Shown: positions 27,001 to 35,283 of the stretch, piece after piece
How the letters are laid out: each line of letters begins with the position of its first letter
Position numbering within the stretch: the first letter of the stretch is position 1
Origin: JAJZIH01 sp021785265
GTDB lineage: Bacteria > Pseudomonadota > Gammaproteobacteria > JAKAQQ01
DNA: 64,000 nucleotides
Assembly: GCA_027338645.1 (NCBI GenBank)
Contig: DAHWSH010000052.1
Location: forward strand, 32,831-96,830
Direction: 5' to 3'
The notes under the pieces: generated by a model
What the model was told of the DNA's origin: nothing
Database searches by the model: none
The model's input: only the letters and a program-made list of their open reading frames with translations
Program-made: the position numbers and the translations under genes

Positions 27001-27658
27001 GCCCAATCCGGTCGAGCAGGGCAGCCGCCGCGGCCTGCTCGGCGAGGCGCACACTGGAACCGAGTCCCTGTTCGGCCCACCCTCGCGCCGGGACTTCGCA
27101 ACGAACCAGAAACGATCGGTGGTGGCTCGGCCCGACCGCCGACTGCAGGACATATGCCGGTGGCGGCAGTCCATCACCCTGCAAAAGTTCCTGCAGACGG
27201 GTTTTCGGGTCCTTCTGGTCTGCCAGTCGTTCCACGACCGGCCAGCGCTGTGACAGCAAGCGCTCGACGGCGGCCCGCGCCGCCTCCGCGCCCGCTTCGC
27301 AGGCGATCGCACCGATCACGGCTTCGAGGGTCGAGGCGAGTGCGCGCTCCTGGGCCGCGGGTTCGGACAACGCCCCGGGACCCGCCCGCAACGCGGCCCC
27401 CAGGTCGATCTCCCGGGCCAGCTCGGCCAGAACCGACCGACTGACGAGTCTCGCACGGGCCCGGGTCAGCCGGCCCTCGTCCCAGTCGCCGAAGCGGCGA
27501 TAGAGTCCGTCGGCCACGGCCCAACCGAGCACGGCATCTCCCAGAAACTCGAGCCGCTCGTTATGGCCCCCCCCCCGACTGCGGTGGGTCAGCGCCTGGG
27601 TGCACAGCACACGGTCACGGAAGACATGGCCCAGTCCGGTTTCGAACGGCTCCGGCAA
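26993..27658 (-). CDS. rnc: Ribonuclease III
   Basis: A 221-residue double-strand-specific endoribonuclease that processes rRNA precursors and structured mRNAs. The nuclease signature HNERLEFLGDAVLGW and the second catalytic region ASTLEAVIGAIACEAG are present, with a C-terminal dsRNA-binding domain starting near KTRLQELLQGDG. I propose TTG 27658 as start: GGAG lies seven bases upstream, overlapping the DUF4845 stop, and the length then matches E. coli Rnc (226). Longer in-frame starts would run inside the DUF4845 gene. Confidence 0.92.
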   Translation of the reverse strand: MPEPFETGLGHVFRDRVLCTQALTHRSRGGGHNERLEFLGDAVLGWAVADGLYRRFGDWDEGRLTRARARLVSRSVLAELAREIDLGAALRAGPGALSEPAAQERALASTLEAVIGAIACEAGAEAARAAVERLLSQRWPVVERLADQKDPKTRLQELLQGDGLPPPAYVLQSAVGPSHHRSFLVRCEVPARGWAEQGLGSSVRLAEQAAAAALLDRIGHD

Positions 27659-27662
27659 GAAC

Positions 27663-28049
27663 CTACTCCGAACCGGGCGGGGGCACCGGCACGTTGACGC
27701 TGTGATGGAAATGGACGATGAATCCGACATTGCCGATGAACGGAGTCTTTTCCGAATAATCGACGGTCAACACCAGGTGATGGTGAACCCGGGTGATTTC
27801 CACATTACGGGAATGGATGGCATCGATCTGGTTGACCACGAACTGCCGGACGACGGCGCGGAAAATCTGGTGACGGCTGATCGTGGGCTCGTTGTGTGCC
27901 GCTGCATCGACCGCCGACCGGATCGTGAGATATTCGAGATAGACGGGAATCAGGCGGACGGCCGCCAGTGCAAAAATCGTGAACAGGCACAACGACAGTA
28001 CCCATCCCACGAAACTCATCCCCCGCTGCTTTCGTTTGAACTTCGGCAT
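27663..28049 (-). CDS. DUF4845 membrane protein
   Basis: A 128-residue protein with one N-terminal membrane helix (about residues 12-36, GWVLSLCLFTIFALAAVRLIP) and a small extracytoplasmic domain ending in a proline-rich tail. DUF4845 proteins are regularly encoded between lepB and rnc in gammaproteobacteria, as here; the function is unknown. The region QRGMSFVGW looks pilin-like, as is common in this family. It lies 14 bp after lepB and contains the ribosome site of rnc. Confidence 0.85.
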   Translation of the reverse strand: MPKFKRKQRGMSFVGWVLSLCLFTIFALAAVRLIPVYLEYLTIRSAVDAAAHNEPTISRHQIFRAVVRQFVVNQIDAIHSRNVEITRVHHHLVLTVDYSEKTPFIGNVGFIVHFHHSVNVPVPPPGSE

Positions 28050-28063
28050 GCTGCAATCCTCGC

Positions 28064-28828
28064 TTAGCGGATTATACGGCCGATCCGGCTCCAGATCGGC
28101 ATCCGGGAAAAGGCATCCCAGTTGAACCAGATGACCACTGCGCGCCCGATCAGATCCCGGTTGGGAACGCTACCCCAGTAGCGGCTGTCATCGCTGTCGT
28201 CCCGGTTGTCCCCCATCATGAAGTAGTGCCGGGGAGGGACGAGGTAACCGCCCGTGGGGGCCGTGAGACCGGGCGTGATGAGAATCTCGTGCTCGATCTG
28301 TCCCAGCCGCTCCACACAGAGCAGGGATCCCGACTCCCCGTCCGGCCCCCGGTAGGGGCCCTTGCAGACGTGAGGGACTAAACGATGATTGATCCACAAC
28401 CGGTTGCCCTGGTAGCGGACCCAGTCCCCCGGCACTCCGACCACCCGCTTGATGTAATCGACGGAGGGGTTGAGCGGGTAGCGGAACACCACCACCTGAC
28501 CCACCCGGGGGTGGCCGGTCGGGATGATCACCGTGTTGGTCACCGGCAGCCGGATCCCGTAGTCGAACTTGTTGACCAGGATGAAATCACCGATGAGCAG
28601 GGTCGGAACCATGGATCCCGAGGGGATCCGGAAGGGCTCGAAAAGAAAGGAGCGGATGAGCACCAGAACCAAGAGAATGGGAAAGAAGGACCGGGCATAC
28701 TCGACCAGGCTCCGGGTTGGCAGTCCCGTGCCCCGCCGTTTCCGCCAGACGACATCGGCGAGCCAGATCAGGCCGGACACCGCAAGGATGATCAGAAAGA
28801 CTGCCGAATATCCGAAAACTGCCATCAC
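28064..28828 (-). CDS. lepB: Signal peptidase I LepB
   Basis: A 254-residue leader peptidase that cleaves signal peptides of exported proteins at the inner membrane. Two N-terminal membrane helices (about 8-26 and 48-64) precede the catalytic domain. Ser72 in IPSGSMVPTL and Lys127 in DYIKRVVGVPGD form the catalytic dyad, and the box MGDNRDDSDDSRYWG is intact. Located between lepA and the DUF4845 gene in the classical order. Confidence 0.94.
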   Translation of the reverse strand: MMAVFGYSAVFLIILAVSGLIWLADVVWRKRRGTGLPTRSLVEYARSFFPILLVLVLIRSFLFEPFRIPSGSMVPTLLIGDFILVNKFDYGIRLPVTNTVIIPTGHPRVGQVVVFRYPLNPSVDYIKRVVGVPGDWVRYQGNRLWINHRLVPHVCKGPYRGPDGESGSLLCVERLGQIEHEILITPGLTAPTGGYLVPPRHYFMMGDNRDDSDDSRYWGSVPNRDLIGRAVVIWFNWDAFSRMPIWSRIGRIIR

Positions 28829-28921
28829 AGGGCCTCAGTCAGAAGGGGTCAATCGAATGGGCCAGGACCCGGTCGCCCACCGGGCGGGGGCGCTCCCCGA
28901 GGCCGCGCGACGATCGCCTGC

Positions 28922-28927
28922 ATTATA
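28922..28927 (-). promoter_or_regulatory. Possible -10 element upstream of lepB
   Basis: A perfect TATAAT on the minus strand lies in the 151-bp gap between lepA and lepB. No convincing -35 is at the right distance (best TTGCGG, 14 bp away), so it is weakly supported as an internal promoter for lepB-rnc-era-recO-pdxJ-acpS. Confidence 0.3.
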
Positions 28928-28979
28928 TAGTGTCCCCAGACCCGCAAGGAATGGCCGGGCCGTGGGGCGCCTCACGGAC

Positions 28980-30779
28980 TCAGTCCACCGCCGAGTGCTT
29001 GAGCACGGCCAAAAACGCCTCCTGAGGAATCTCGACCTTGCCGAGCCGCTTCATACGTTTTTTTCCCTCTTTCTGCTTCTCGAGCAGCTTGCGTTTCCGG
29101 GTCACATCCCCCCCGTAGCACTTGGCGATGACATTTTTTCGCAAGGCCTTGACGGTGGCCCGGGCGATGACCTGGGTGCCGATCGTGGCCTGCAGGGCCA
29201 CCTCGAACATCTGACGCGGGATCAACTGTTGCAGGCGATCCACGAGTTCCCGGCCCCGGGCATAAGCCACGTCCCGGTGCACAATCGTGGAAAAGGCATC
29301 GACTGCCTCCCCATTGACCAGGAAATCCAGCCGGACCAGCCGGGAGGGGCGGAATCCCACAAAACGGTAATCGAAGGAGGCATAACCCCGGGAGGCGGAC
29401 TTCAGGCGATCGAAGAAATCCAGAACCACCTCGCTCAGCGGAAGCTCGTATTCAAGGGCCACCTGCCGCGCGTAGTAGTGCAGGCCGGTCTGCCGACCGC
29501 GTTTTTCCTGGCACAAGGCGATCAGCGCGCCCAGGTGATCCGGGGGCGTCAGCATCCGGGCCAGGATGATTGGCTCGCGGATCTCCCGGATTTGCGAGAT
29601 GGCCGGCAGGCCGCTTGGATTGTTCACCATGAGGGTCTGCCCATCCAGCTCAACCACCTCGTAATGCACGGTTGGCACGGTCGTGATCAGGCTCAGGTGA
29701 TATTCCCGCTCGAGCCGTTCCTGGACGATTTCCATGTGGAGCAGGCCGAGAAAGCCGCACCGGAATCCGAATCCGAGGGCAACCGAGGTCTCCGGTTCGT
29801 AACTCAGGGCGGAGTCATTGAGACGGAGCTTGGAGAGGGCATCGCGGAAGGCTTCGTACTGCTCCGAATCGGTGGGGAACAGTCCGGCATAGACCCGGGG
29901 ATGAACCGGTTCGAACCCCGCGAGTGGCACCGATGCCGGATGGTCCGCCTGCGTCACCGTATCGCCCACCGGTGCGCCCTCGACCTCCTTGATGCCGGCA
30001 ATGAGATAGCCGACCTCGCCGGCTTCCAATGCCGGGCAATCCTCCATCTGGAGTGGCCGGAAGAGTCCGACCCGATCGGCCTGGTGAACCCGGCGCGTCG
30101 AAAAGAGTTCGATCCGGGAGTGGGCCGCCAAGCGGCCCTCCTGGACCCGGATCAGTGAAACCACCCCGACATAGTTGTCGAAACGGGAATCGATGATGAG
30201 GGCACGGAGCGGATCCGTGGAGCGACCAGACGGCGGACGGATCCGATGGATCACCGCCTCGAGGAGTTCATGCACCCCGGCCCCCGTTTTGGCACTGACC
30301 CGAAGTGCCGAGTGGGCCTCGATCCCGATCACGTCCTCGATTTCCGCGATGACGCGGTCCGGATCCGCAGCCGGCAGATCGATCTTGTTGATGACCGGGA
30401 TGATCTCGAGTCCCTGCTCGATGGCCTGGTAACAGTTCGCGACGCTCTGTGCCTCCACGCCCTGAACCGCATCCACCACGAGGAGCGCCCCTTCGCAGGC
30501 GGCCAGCGATCGGGACACCTCATAGGAAAAATCCACGTGTCCGGGTGTATCGATGAGGTTGAAGCGGAAGAGCTGACCACTGTTCGAGCGGTAGTCGAGG
30601 GCGACGCTCTGCGCCTTGATGGTGATTCCTCGCTCGCGTTCGATTTCCATCGAATCGAGCACCTGGTCCATCATGGCCCGCTTGGGAAGACCGCCGCAGA
30701 GCTCGATGAAACGGTCGGCCAGAGTGGACTTCCCGTGATCGACATGGGCCAGGATGCAGAAGTTACGGATCCGATCCAT
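28980..30779 (-). CDS. lepA: Elongation factor 4 (LepA)
   Basis: A 599-residue ribosomal back-translocase GTPase. G1 is AHVDHGKST (residues 11-19), G2 includes ERERGITIKAQ, G3 is DTPGHVDF and G4 is NKID. The LepA-specific C-terminal domain ends in basic KCYGGDVTRKRKLLEKQK. The length equals the family norm. It starts the run of essential genes that follows and is about 120 bp downstream of the sigma-E operon; that gap has no other feature I can support. Confidence 0.96.
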   Translation of the reverse strand: MDRIRNFCILAHVDHGKSTLADRFIELCGGLPKRAMMDQVLDSMEIERERGITIKAQSVALDYRSNSGQLFRFNLIDTPGHVDFSYEVSRSLAACEGALLVVDAVQGVEAQSVANCYQAIEQGLEIIPVINKIDLPAADPDRVIAEIEDVIGIEAHSALRVSAKTGAGVHELLEAVIHRIRPPSGRSTDPLRALIIDSRFDNYVGVVSLIRVQEGRLAAHSRIELFSTRRVHQADRVGLFRPLQMEDCPALEAGEVGYLIAGIKEVEGAPVGDTVTQADHPASVPLAGFEPVHPRVYAGLFPTDSEQYEAFRDALSKLRLNDSALSYEPETSVALGFGFRCGFLGLLHMEIVQERLEREYHLSLITTVPTVHYEVVELDGQTLMVNNPSGLPAISQIREIREPIILARMLTPPDHLGALIALCQEKRGRQTGLHYYARQVALEYELPLSEVVLDFFDRLKSASRGYASFDYRFVGFRPSRLVRLDFLVNGEAVDAFSTIVHRDVAYARGRELVDRLQQLIPRQMFEVALQATIGTQVIARATVKALRKNVIAKCYGGDVTRKRKLLEKQKEGKKRMKRLGKVEIPQEAFLAVLKHSAVD

Positions 30780-30900
30780 GCCGGGTCAGTGCTCCCACCC
30801 ATAACCCGTCCGGACCGGTCTCCTGCTTCCGGTCACAACCGGCACGCTGTCATTCACGCTCGGGGATTCCGTCTTCGGGGCGAGGCTACATTCTACGGGT

Positions 30901-31176
30901 TCAAGACCGTCCACGGGGCCGGAGGGGCGGCGGGGGTAGTGCCGGGTCCAGGGTCTCCCGGTTCCAGCAGCCCTCGACGATCACCTGGTTGTCCTTGAGA
31001 AGGACCGGAACCCGCAATCCATACTGGTCGACCAGATGAGGCGCACTGTCCACATCCAGCACATCGAGCCAGGCATCGGCGGATTCGCCGAAATATCCCC
31101 GAAGGTATTGTTCCAGCCGCTCGCAGGGAGGGCAGTTCCGGCGGCGGATGAGCCGCCAGGGAGGGACGGGCTTCAC
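30901..31176 (-). CDS. Glutaredoxin-family (DUF836-like) thiol protein
   Basis: A 91-residue thioredoxin-fold protein with a CPPC motif (RRNCPPCERL, residues 12-21) and the cis-proline region RVPVLLKDN. Such small glutaredoxin-like proteins are often found after rseB/mucB in gammaproteobacteria. It overlaps the rseB stop by 4 bp (ATGA). The C-terminal dozen residues are proline/arginine-rich and probably unstructured. A cytoplasmic redox role is inferred from the fold. Confidence 0.78.
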   Translation of the reverse strand: MKPVPPWRLIRRRNCPPCERLEQYLRGYFGESADAWLDVLDVDSAPHLVDQYGLRVPVLLKDNQVIVEGCWNRETLDPALPPPPLRPRGRS

Positions 31177-32147
31177 TGGGAAAAGACCAGCCGGGCCTGC
31201 TCGGCAATGAAGCGGACCGTGCGAAGCGGCACCTCGCCGATGACCGTGAAGGAGAAGCCACCGATCTTCCGGCCGAAAGCCGAAACCGGTCCCATCCGGG
31301 CCGGGCCGGTCAGGATGGGGAAGCGAGCACCCAGCGGGTGGATGAACACGGAGACCGTGGCCAGACCATCACTCAGGAGGACATGTCGGACCGGACCGGG
31401 AGCGAGCGTCGTCGTATTCTCGATTACGCGGAATCCCGGCGGGACACGCTGGAACTCGCACTGCGGGATTACGGCCCCGCGCGCGTTCGGAAGCGGAATG
31501 GGTGGGATTTTAGGGGGCTCGAGGTGCCAAGCCGCCGGTGGATACCAGTGAATGGTCACGAACATCATCTGCTCGATGACCTGTCCTTCCGCGTTGAGCA
31601 GGTCGGAGCGCAGGGGGAAACCGTTACGGGAATCAATCCAGAGTCGGTAACCGTAACGGTAGCGGTCCAGGGGTCGAACGACGATGATCCGGGCCATATG
31701 GCCGGCCACCCGGCCCACGCGCGGCACCGGGATAAACCGGTACTCCCGGGCCAGATCCCGGCGGAAGTGCTTGCGGAATCCGATCCAGTTCTGCGGCAGG
31801 CCGGTATAGCTGCCGAGGACGTGCATCATACGCACCGGGTGACCACGGAACAGAAACTGGAGACGGTGGCCGTTTTTGAGAAGCTGGCGCGGTGGCCCAT
31901 TCAGCGTCCGGATCCGCTCCCAGCCGCCATTTCGGGCCACCCCATGCTCGACCGCGATGGATTTGAGCATGCTGTTGTGCTGGAAGACCAGAATCCCTCG
32001 ATAGTTGACCGAGAGCAGAACCTGCTGCATGCGGAGCAGGGCTTGTTCCGGCCTGAACGGGGGTAGCGGCCGGGCCACGGCCGTGCCCAGCGCGAGGAGC
32101 CCGAGGCCGAATCCGCCCCACCAGCGGGTGTGGGCAGACGCGGTCAC
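31173..32147 (-). CDS. rseB: Sigma-E regulatory periplasmic protein RseB (MucB)
   Basis: A 324-residue periplasmic protein that binds RseA and senses mislocalised lipids or lipopolysaccharide, thereby controlling RseA cleavage. A signal peptide (WWGGFGLGLLALGTAVA) is followed by the LolA-like domain containing NYRGILVFQH and later LWIDSRNGFPLRSDLLNAEG, then a smaller C-terminal domain. The start is GTG 32147, overlapping the rseA stop (GTGA); this was chosen because it places the signal peptide at the N-terminus. Third gene of the rpoE operon. Confidence 0.9.
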   Translation of the reverse strand: MTASAHTRWWGGFGLGLLALGTAVARPLPPFRPEQALLRMQQVLLSVNYRGILVFQHNSMLKSIAVEHGVARNGGWERIRTLNGPPRQLLKNGHRLQFLFRGHPVRMMHVLGSYTGLPQNWIGFRKHFRRDLAREYRFIPVPRVGRVAGHMARIIVVRPLDRYRYGYRLWIDSRNGFPLRSDLLNAEGQVIEQMMFVTIHWYPPAAWHLEPPKIPPIPLPNARGAVIPQCEFQRVPPGFRVIENTTTLAPGPVRHVLLSDGLATVSVFIHPLGARFPILTGPARMGPVSAFGRKIGGFSFTVIGEVPLRTVRFIAEQARLVFSQ

Positions 32148-32740
32148 GGGTGCCGGTGCCGCCACCGTTGCCCCCGACCCGAAACGGCATAGTTGTAGGC
32201 CGCGATCCTCGGATAAGCCATGGTCGAGGTGGCCGAGATGGAGGCGGCATGCAGCATCCAGTACGTCGTGAGCTCGCGGCGCAGCGCCCGAGAGGGCACG
32301 CTCCACGAAACCGAGCGGACTCGGCCATAGGGCGCGGCTGCAGGCGCCATGCGGCGGATCGTCAGCACGCCCGGCGGCGGATGGGACAACCCGGTCCGCG
32401 ACCCATCGTAACGCAGTCCGACGGCCAGGAGGAAGACAAAAGACAGGGCGAAAGCCCCCCGCCAGGACCAGATTCCGGCCCCCGATCTTCCCTGCTTGGG
32501 TTGCCGACCTGCCGGCGACGGAACGCGCACCGTCTCGCTCATCCAGTCGCAGAGCCGCCATTCCTCGCTTTGCAGGACTTCACGGATGAGACTGTAGCGG
32601 GACAGTGCCCGACCCACCCCCGGATGCACCCGGACGGTCTCGATCAGCTCGGCGCAGTCGACCTCCGAGAGTTCACCATCCAGGAAGGCGGACAAGGACT
32701 CCCCGCCCGGGGGTCCGATTTCAGGTTGCAGTGATTCCAT
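32144..32740 (-). CDS. rseA: Anti-sigma-E factor RseA (MucA)
   Basis: A 198-residue single-pass inner-membrane protein. The N-terminal cytoplasmic domain has the family pattern SLSAFLDGELSEVD (residues 15-28) that holds sigma-E; a membrane helix lies at about 93-109 and the rest is periplasmic. ATG 32740 has a good GGAGGA ribosome site within the end of rpoE. Under envelope stress, regulated proteolysis of this protein releases sigma-E. The periplasmic part is short and divergent, as is common. Confidence 0.9.
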   Translation of the reverse strand: MESLQPEIGPPGGESLSAFLDGELSEVDCAELIETVRVHPGVGRALSRYSLIREVLQSEEWRLCDWMSETVRVPSPAGRQPKQGRSGAGIWSWRGAFALSFVFLLAVGLRYDGSRTGLSHPPPGVLTIRRMAPAAAPYGRVRSVSWSVPSRALRRELTTYWMLHAASISATSTMAYPRIAAYNYAVSGRGQRWRHRHP

Positions 32741-32742
32741 AA

Positions 32743-33345
32743 TCAGTTTCCTCCTCCGCTCAGAAGCGGTTCCAAACGACTGTTGATGGCCTCGCGCGCC
32801 CGGAAGATCCGGGAACGGACCGTCCCAATCGGACAATTCATGGTCTCGGCAATATCCTCGTAGCTGAACCCTTCGACCTCCCGGAGCAGGATCGCCATCC
32901 GCAGGTCGGGGGCGAGTTCTTGAATGGCGTGAACGATCACTTGGCGCATCTCCTCGGAGATCAAGAGTGCTTCAGGCGTCTCGAGTGACTGCAAGCCTTC
33001 CAGGCTGTTGGCCGCGTCATGGTCGCCGTTTTCCATGAACGCAGACTCCTGGCGCTTGGCTTCGAGTGCCAGGTGGTTTTTTGCGACATTGATGGCAATC
33101 CGGTACAACCAGGTATAAAACGCGCTGTCTCCCCGGAAGGACCGGATCGACCGGTAAGCCCGCAGGAAGGTTTCCTGGGTAATGTCAAACGCCAGATTGG
33201 CATCGTGCACATATCGGGTGATGAATTTGCAGATCCGGTACTGGTACTTGCGGACCAAAAGATCAAAGGCCGTCCGATCTCCCGCTTGGACCCGCCCCAC
33301 CAGGACCTGATCATTGTCGGCGCTCGCCCCCGGCCCAGGACTCAT
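32743..33345 (-). CDS. rpoE: Sigma-E / AlgU extracytoplasmic stress sigma factor
   Basis: A 200-residue ECF sigma factor of the RpoE/AlgU group. Region 2 contains RKYQYRICKFITRY and FDITQETFLRAYRSI; region 4 contains REVEGFSYEDIAETMNC and GTVRSRIFRAREAI. It directs transcription of genes for outer-membrane assembly and repair. ATG 33345 is chosen because the family sequence starts here; upstream in-frame sequence is not conserved in type. It is preceded by a sigma-E-like promoter and heads the rpoE-rseA-rseB-glutaredoxin operon. Confidence 0.95.
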   Translation of the reverse strand: MSPGPGASADNDQVLVGRVQAGDRTAFDLLVRKYQYRICKFITRYVHDANLAFDITQETFLRAYRSIRSFRGDSAFYTWLYRIAINVAKNHLALEAKRQESAFMENGDHDAANSLEGLQSLETPEALLISEEMRQVIVHAIQELAPDLRMAILLREVEGFSYEDIAETMNCPIGTVRSRIFRAREAINSRLEPLLSGGGN

Positions 33346-33563
33346 GACGGGAGAACCTCGGTCACGTAATATGACCTTCGGGAAGCGAAAGAGTTCGATG
33401 TTCCTCCCTCCGGCCGAGCCCACAGCGACGGGGGCAAGCGAAGCTTTGCAGAACCCGCGCGAAGGAAAACGGAGGAATAATGGATTTCATATGGAAAATC
33501 AGTCACTTGATAAGATACCGCGACCTTCTCCGAATGACCCGTGCGGACTGTCGCAACCGGCAC
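33342..33563 (-). CDS. Candidate leader ORF coupled to rpoE
   Basis: An open frame of 73 codons from GTG 33563 ends at TGA 33342-33344, overlapping the rpoE ATG by 4 bp. It begins about where a transcript from the TATAAT at 33571-33576 would start, so it would be leaderless or start internally. No domain is recognisable. In E. coli a small leader ORF is translationally coupled to rpoE, which is why I list it; it could be plain untranslated leader that happens to be open. Confidence 0.3.
   Translation of the reverse strand: MPVATVRTGHSEKVAVSYQVTDFPYEIHYSSVFLRAGSAKLRLPPSLWARPEGGTSNSFASRRSYYVTEVLPS
33370..33396 (-). promoter_or_regulatory. Predicted sigma-E-type promoter of rpoE
   Basis: On the minus strand GAACTC (33391-33396) is followed after exactly 16 bp by TCATA (33370-33374), matching the sigma-E/AlgU consensus GAACTT-N16/17-TCnnA. 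A transcript would start near 33363, about 18 nt before the rpoE ATG. This fits the autoregulation known for this sigma factor. Confidence 0.55.
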
Positions 33564-33570
33564 CCGCTGG

Positions 33571-33576
33571 ATTATA
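33571..33576 (-). promoter_or_regulatory. Possible distal -10 element upstream of rpoE
   Basis: A perfect TATAAT on the minus strand, without a good -35 at 16-18 bp. It would give rpoE a leader of roughly 220 nt. It lies in the 352-bp gap between orn and rpoE. Confidence 0.3.
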
Positions 33577-33651
33577 GAACGGCGCGGGGATACCCATCAC
33601 GCTTCAGGGGACGGGATGAAAGCAAAGTTGACCGGATGGGTGTCGACTTCC

Positions 33652-33663
33652 CCGAGCGCTCGG
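33652..33663. repeat. Perfect 12-bp palindrome CCGAGCGCTCGG
   Basis: A self-complementary site in the orn-rpoE gap, 35 bp after the orn stop. It may be part of an orn terminator (no T-run) or an operator. The remaining gap, apart from the rpoE promoter elements, shows nothing I can support. Confidence 0.3.
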
Positions 33664-33697
33664 TGAGGTATCGCAGAACCGGGGCCTGCAACCGGCC

Positions 33698-34273
33698 TCA
33701 GGATTTCCAGAGGGTTTTCCGATAATAAGCAAGTTCCGCGATCGAGTCGAGGACGTCGGCCAAGGCCGTGTGCCGGCTTTCCTTGCTCAAGGCGCCAAGC
33801 GCGGCCGGATTCCAGCGCCGGGCCAGTTCCTTGAGGGTCGATACGTCCAGGTTGCGGTAGTGGAAATAGGCCTCGAGCCGGGGCATCCAGCGGACCAGGA
33901 AACGGCGATCCTGGCAAACGCTGTTGCCGCACATGGGAGAGGCCCCGTCCGGGACCAGATCGGACAGGAAATCCAGGGTCAGGCGTTCGGCCTCCGCCTC
34001 CGTGCACCGGCTACCCCGAACCCGCTCGGTGAGACCCGAGGAGCCGTGATGCTGGCGACACCAGGTTCCCATCCCGGCGAGCACGGACTCCGGCTGGGTA
34101 ATGGCCAGAACCGGCCCCTGTGCAAGGATCTCAAGATCCGGTCCGGTCACGACGGTCGCGATTTCGAGAATGCGATCCTCAAGTGGATTGAGTCCGGTCA
34201 TCTCGAGGTCAATCCAGACGAGACGAAGCGATCGGTGGCTCGCGGCCGGCCCCACTCCGGCAGGCTCGCTCAT
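33698..34273 (-). CDS. orn: Oligoribonuclease
   Basis: A 191-residue DEDDh exonuclease that degrades two-nucleotide RNAs, including pGpG from c-di-GMP breakdown. Exo I is LVWIDLEMTGL, Exo II is in CGNSVCQDRRFL and Exo III is HTALADVLDSI; the dimer-interface NLDVSTLKEL region is standard. ATG 34273 overlaps the HIT gene stop by 4 bp. With a c-di-GMP synthase at 10.1 kb and a PilZ protein at 48.0 kb, it could be the last step of that signal's turnover. Confidence 0.94.
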   Translation of the reverse strand: MSEPAGVGPAASHRSLRLVWIDLEMTGLNPLEDRILEIATVVTGPDLEILAQGPVLAITQPESVLAGMGTWCRQHHGSSGLTERVRGSRCTEAEAERLTLDFLSDLVPDGASPMCGNSVCQDRRFLVRWMPRLEAYFHYRNLDVSTLKELARRWNPAALGALSKESRHTALADVLDSIAELAYYRKTLWKS

Positions 34274-34614
34274 CCCGGCGGCCATTTGAGCAAACGCCCA
34301 GCCAGAAGATGGAGATGCAGGTGGGCCACGGTCTGCCCTCCCCACTCGCCGGTATTGATCACCAGGCGGTAGCCGCTTGGGGCGAGACCGGATCTCGCCG
34401 CGAGGTCACGGGCCCGGAGCAACCACCGGCCGGCCAGATCGGGTTCCACCTCGGTCCATTCGGCCAAGGAGGCCACATGTCGCTTGGGGATGAGCAGGAG
34501 GTGCACGGGCGCCACGGGGTGCGCATCGTGGAAGGCGATGAAGTCGGGGTCTTCGTCCACGATTTGCGCATCCAACTCATGCTGGGCAATCCGGCAGAAC
34601 ACACATTCAATCAT
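34270..34614 (-). CDS. HIT-family (HinT-like) nucleotide-binding protein
   Basis: A 114-residue histidine-triad protein. It opens with CVFCRIAQHELDAQIV and ends with the triad VAHLHLHLLAGR. HinT proteins hydrolyse purine nucleoside phosphoramidates; the physiological role is uncertain. It lies between recR (33 bp upstream) and orn (4-bp overlap). Confidence 0.92.
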   Translation of the reverse strand: MIECVFCRIAQHELDAQIVDEDPDFIAFHDAHPVAPVHLLLIPKRHVASLAEWTEVEPDLAGRWLLRARDLAARSGLAPSGYRLVINTGEWGGQTVAHLHLHLLAGRLLKWPPG

Positions 34615-34647
34615 GGCGCAAAATCCCCCCGTCGGCTCCTCTCCCGG

Positions 34648-35250
34648 TCATTCATAGTTCCGCCTGCCCTGGATGGCTTGGATCAGTGTATGACCATCCA
34701 GATACTCGAGTTCGCCACCCATCGGGATCCCCTGGGCAATCCGCGTCGACGGGATGGACCGACTCCGGCACAGGTTGGCGATGAAGTGGGCAGTGGCCTC
34801 CCCTTCCACGGTGGCATTGGTCGCGAGGATGACCTCACGGACTCGTCCTGAGGCCAGGTGCTCGACGAGAAGGTCAAGCCCGATGTCATCCGGCCCCACC
34901 TGGTCGAGCGGGGACAGGTGCCCATAAAGGACAAAATAGGTACCGCGGTAGCTCGCGGTGTTCTCGAGCGCAATCACGTCCGCCGGCGTCTCCACCACGC
35001 AGACCTGGCTCCGATCGCGCGATTCCGATCGGCAGATCGTACAAAGCGCTTCTTCGGCGTACATCCGGCACGACTGGCACAACTGCAGTCGGTCGAGGGC
35101 CTCACCCAAGGCATGGGCCAGCCGCCGAGCCCGCCCCCCCTGGTCATTGATCAGGGCGAGGGTCAGCCGCTGCGCCGTACGGGGTCCCACGCCCGGGAGC
35201 TGCCTCAGGGCTTCGGTCAAATGCTCAAGCGGCGGGGGCATCACTTTCAT
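34648..35250 (-). CDS. recR: Recombination protein RecR
   Basis: A 200-residue RecFOR-pathway protein. It has the helix-hairpin-helix LRQLPGVGPRTAQRL, the zinc motif CQSC...CTIC (CQSCRMYAEEALCTIC), and a Toprim domain starting VCVVETPADVIALE. It lies only 33 bp after dnaX; the small gene ybaB/ebfC that usually separates dnaX and recR is absent. Confidence 0.95.
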   Translation of the reverse strand: MKVMPPPLEHLTEALRQLPGVGPRTAQRLTLALINDQGGRARRLAHALGEALDRLQLCQSCRMYAEEALCTICRSESRDRSQVCVVETPADVIALENTASYRGTYFVLYGHLSPLDQVGPDDIGLDLLVEHLASGRVREVILATNATVEGEATAHFIANLCRSRSIPSTRIAQGIPMGGELEYLDGHTLIQAIQGRRNYE

Positions 35251-35283
35251 GACGGGGACTGGATCCGGAGGTCCCGACCGTTC

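Noticed and set aside
33480..33725. Plus-strand 81-codon frame with a GGAGGAAT ribosome-like site before its ATG
   Set aside because: The site is good, but the frame runs antisense into orn, is arginine-rich with no family resemblance, and no plus-strand promoter is evident.
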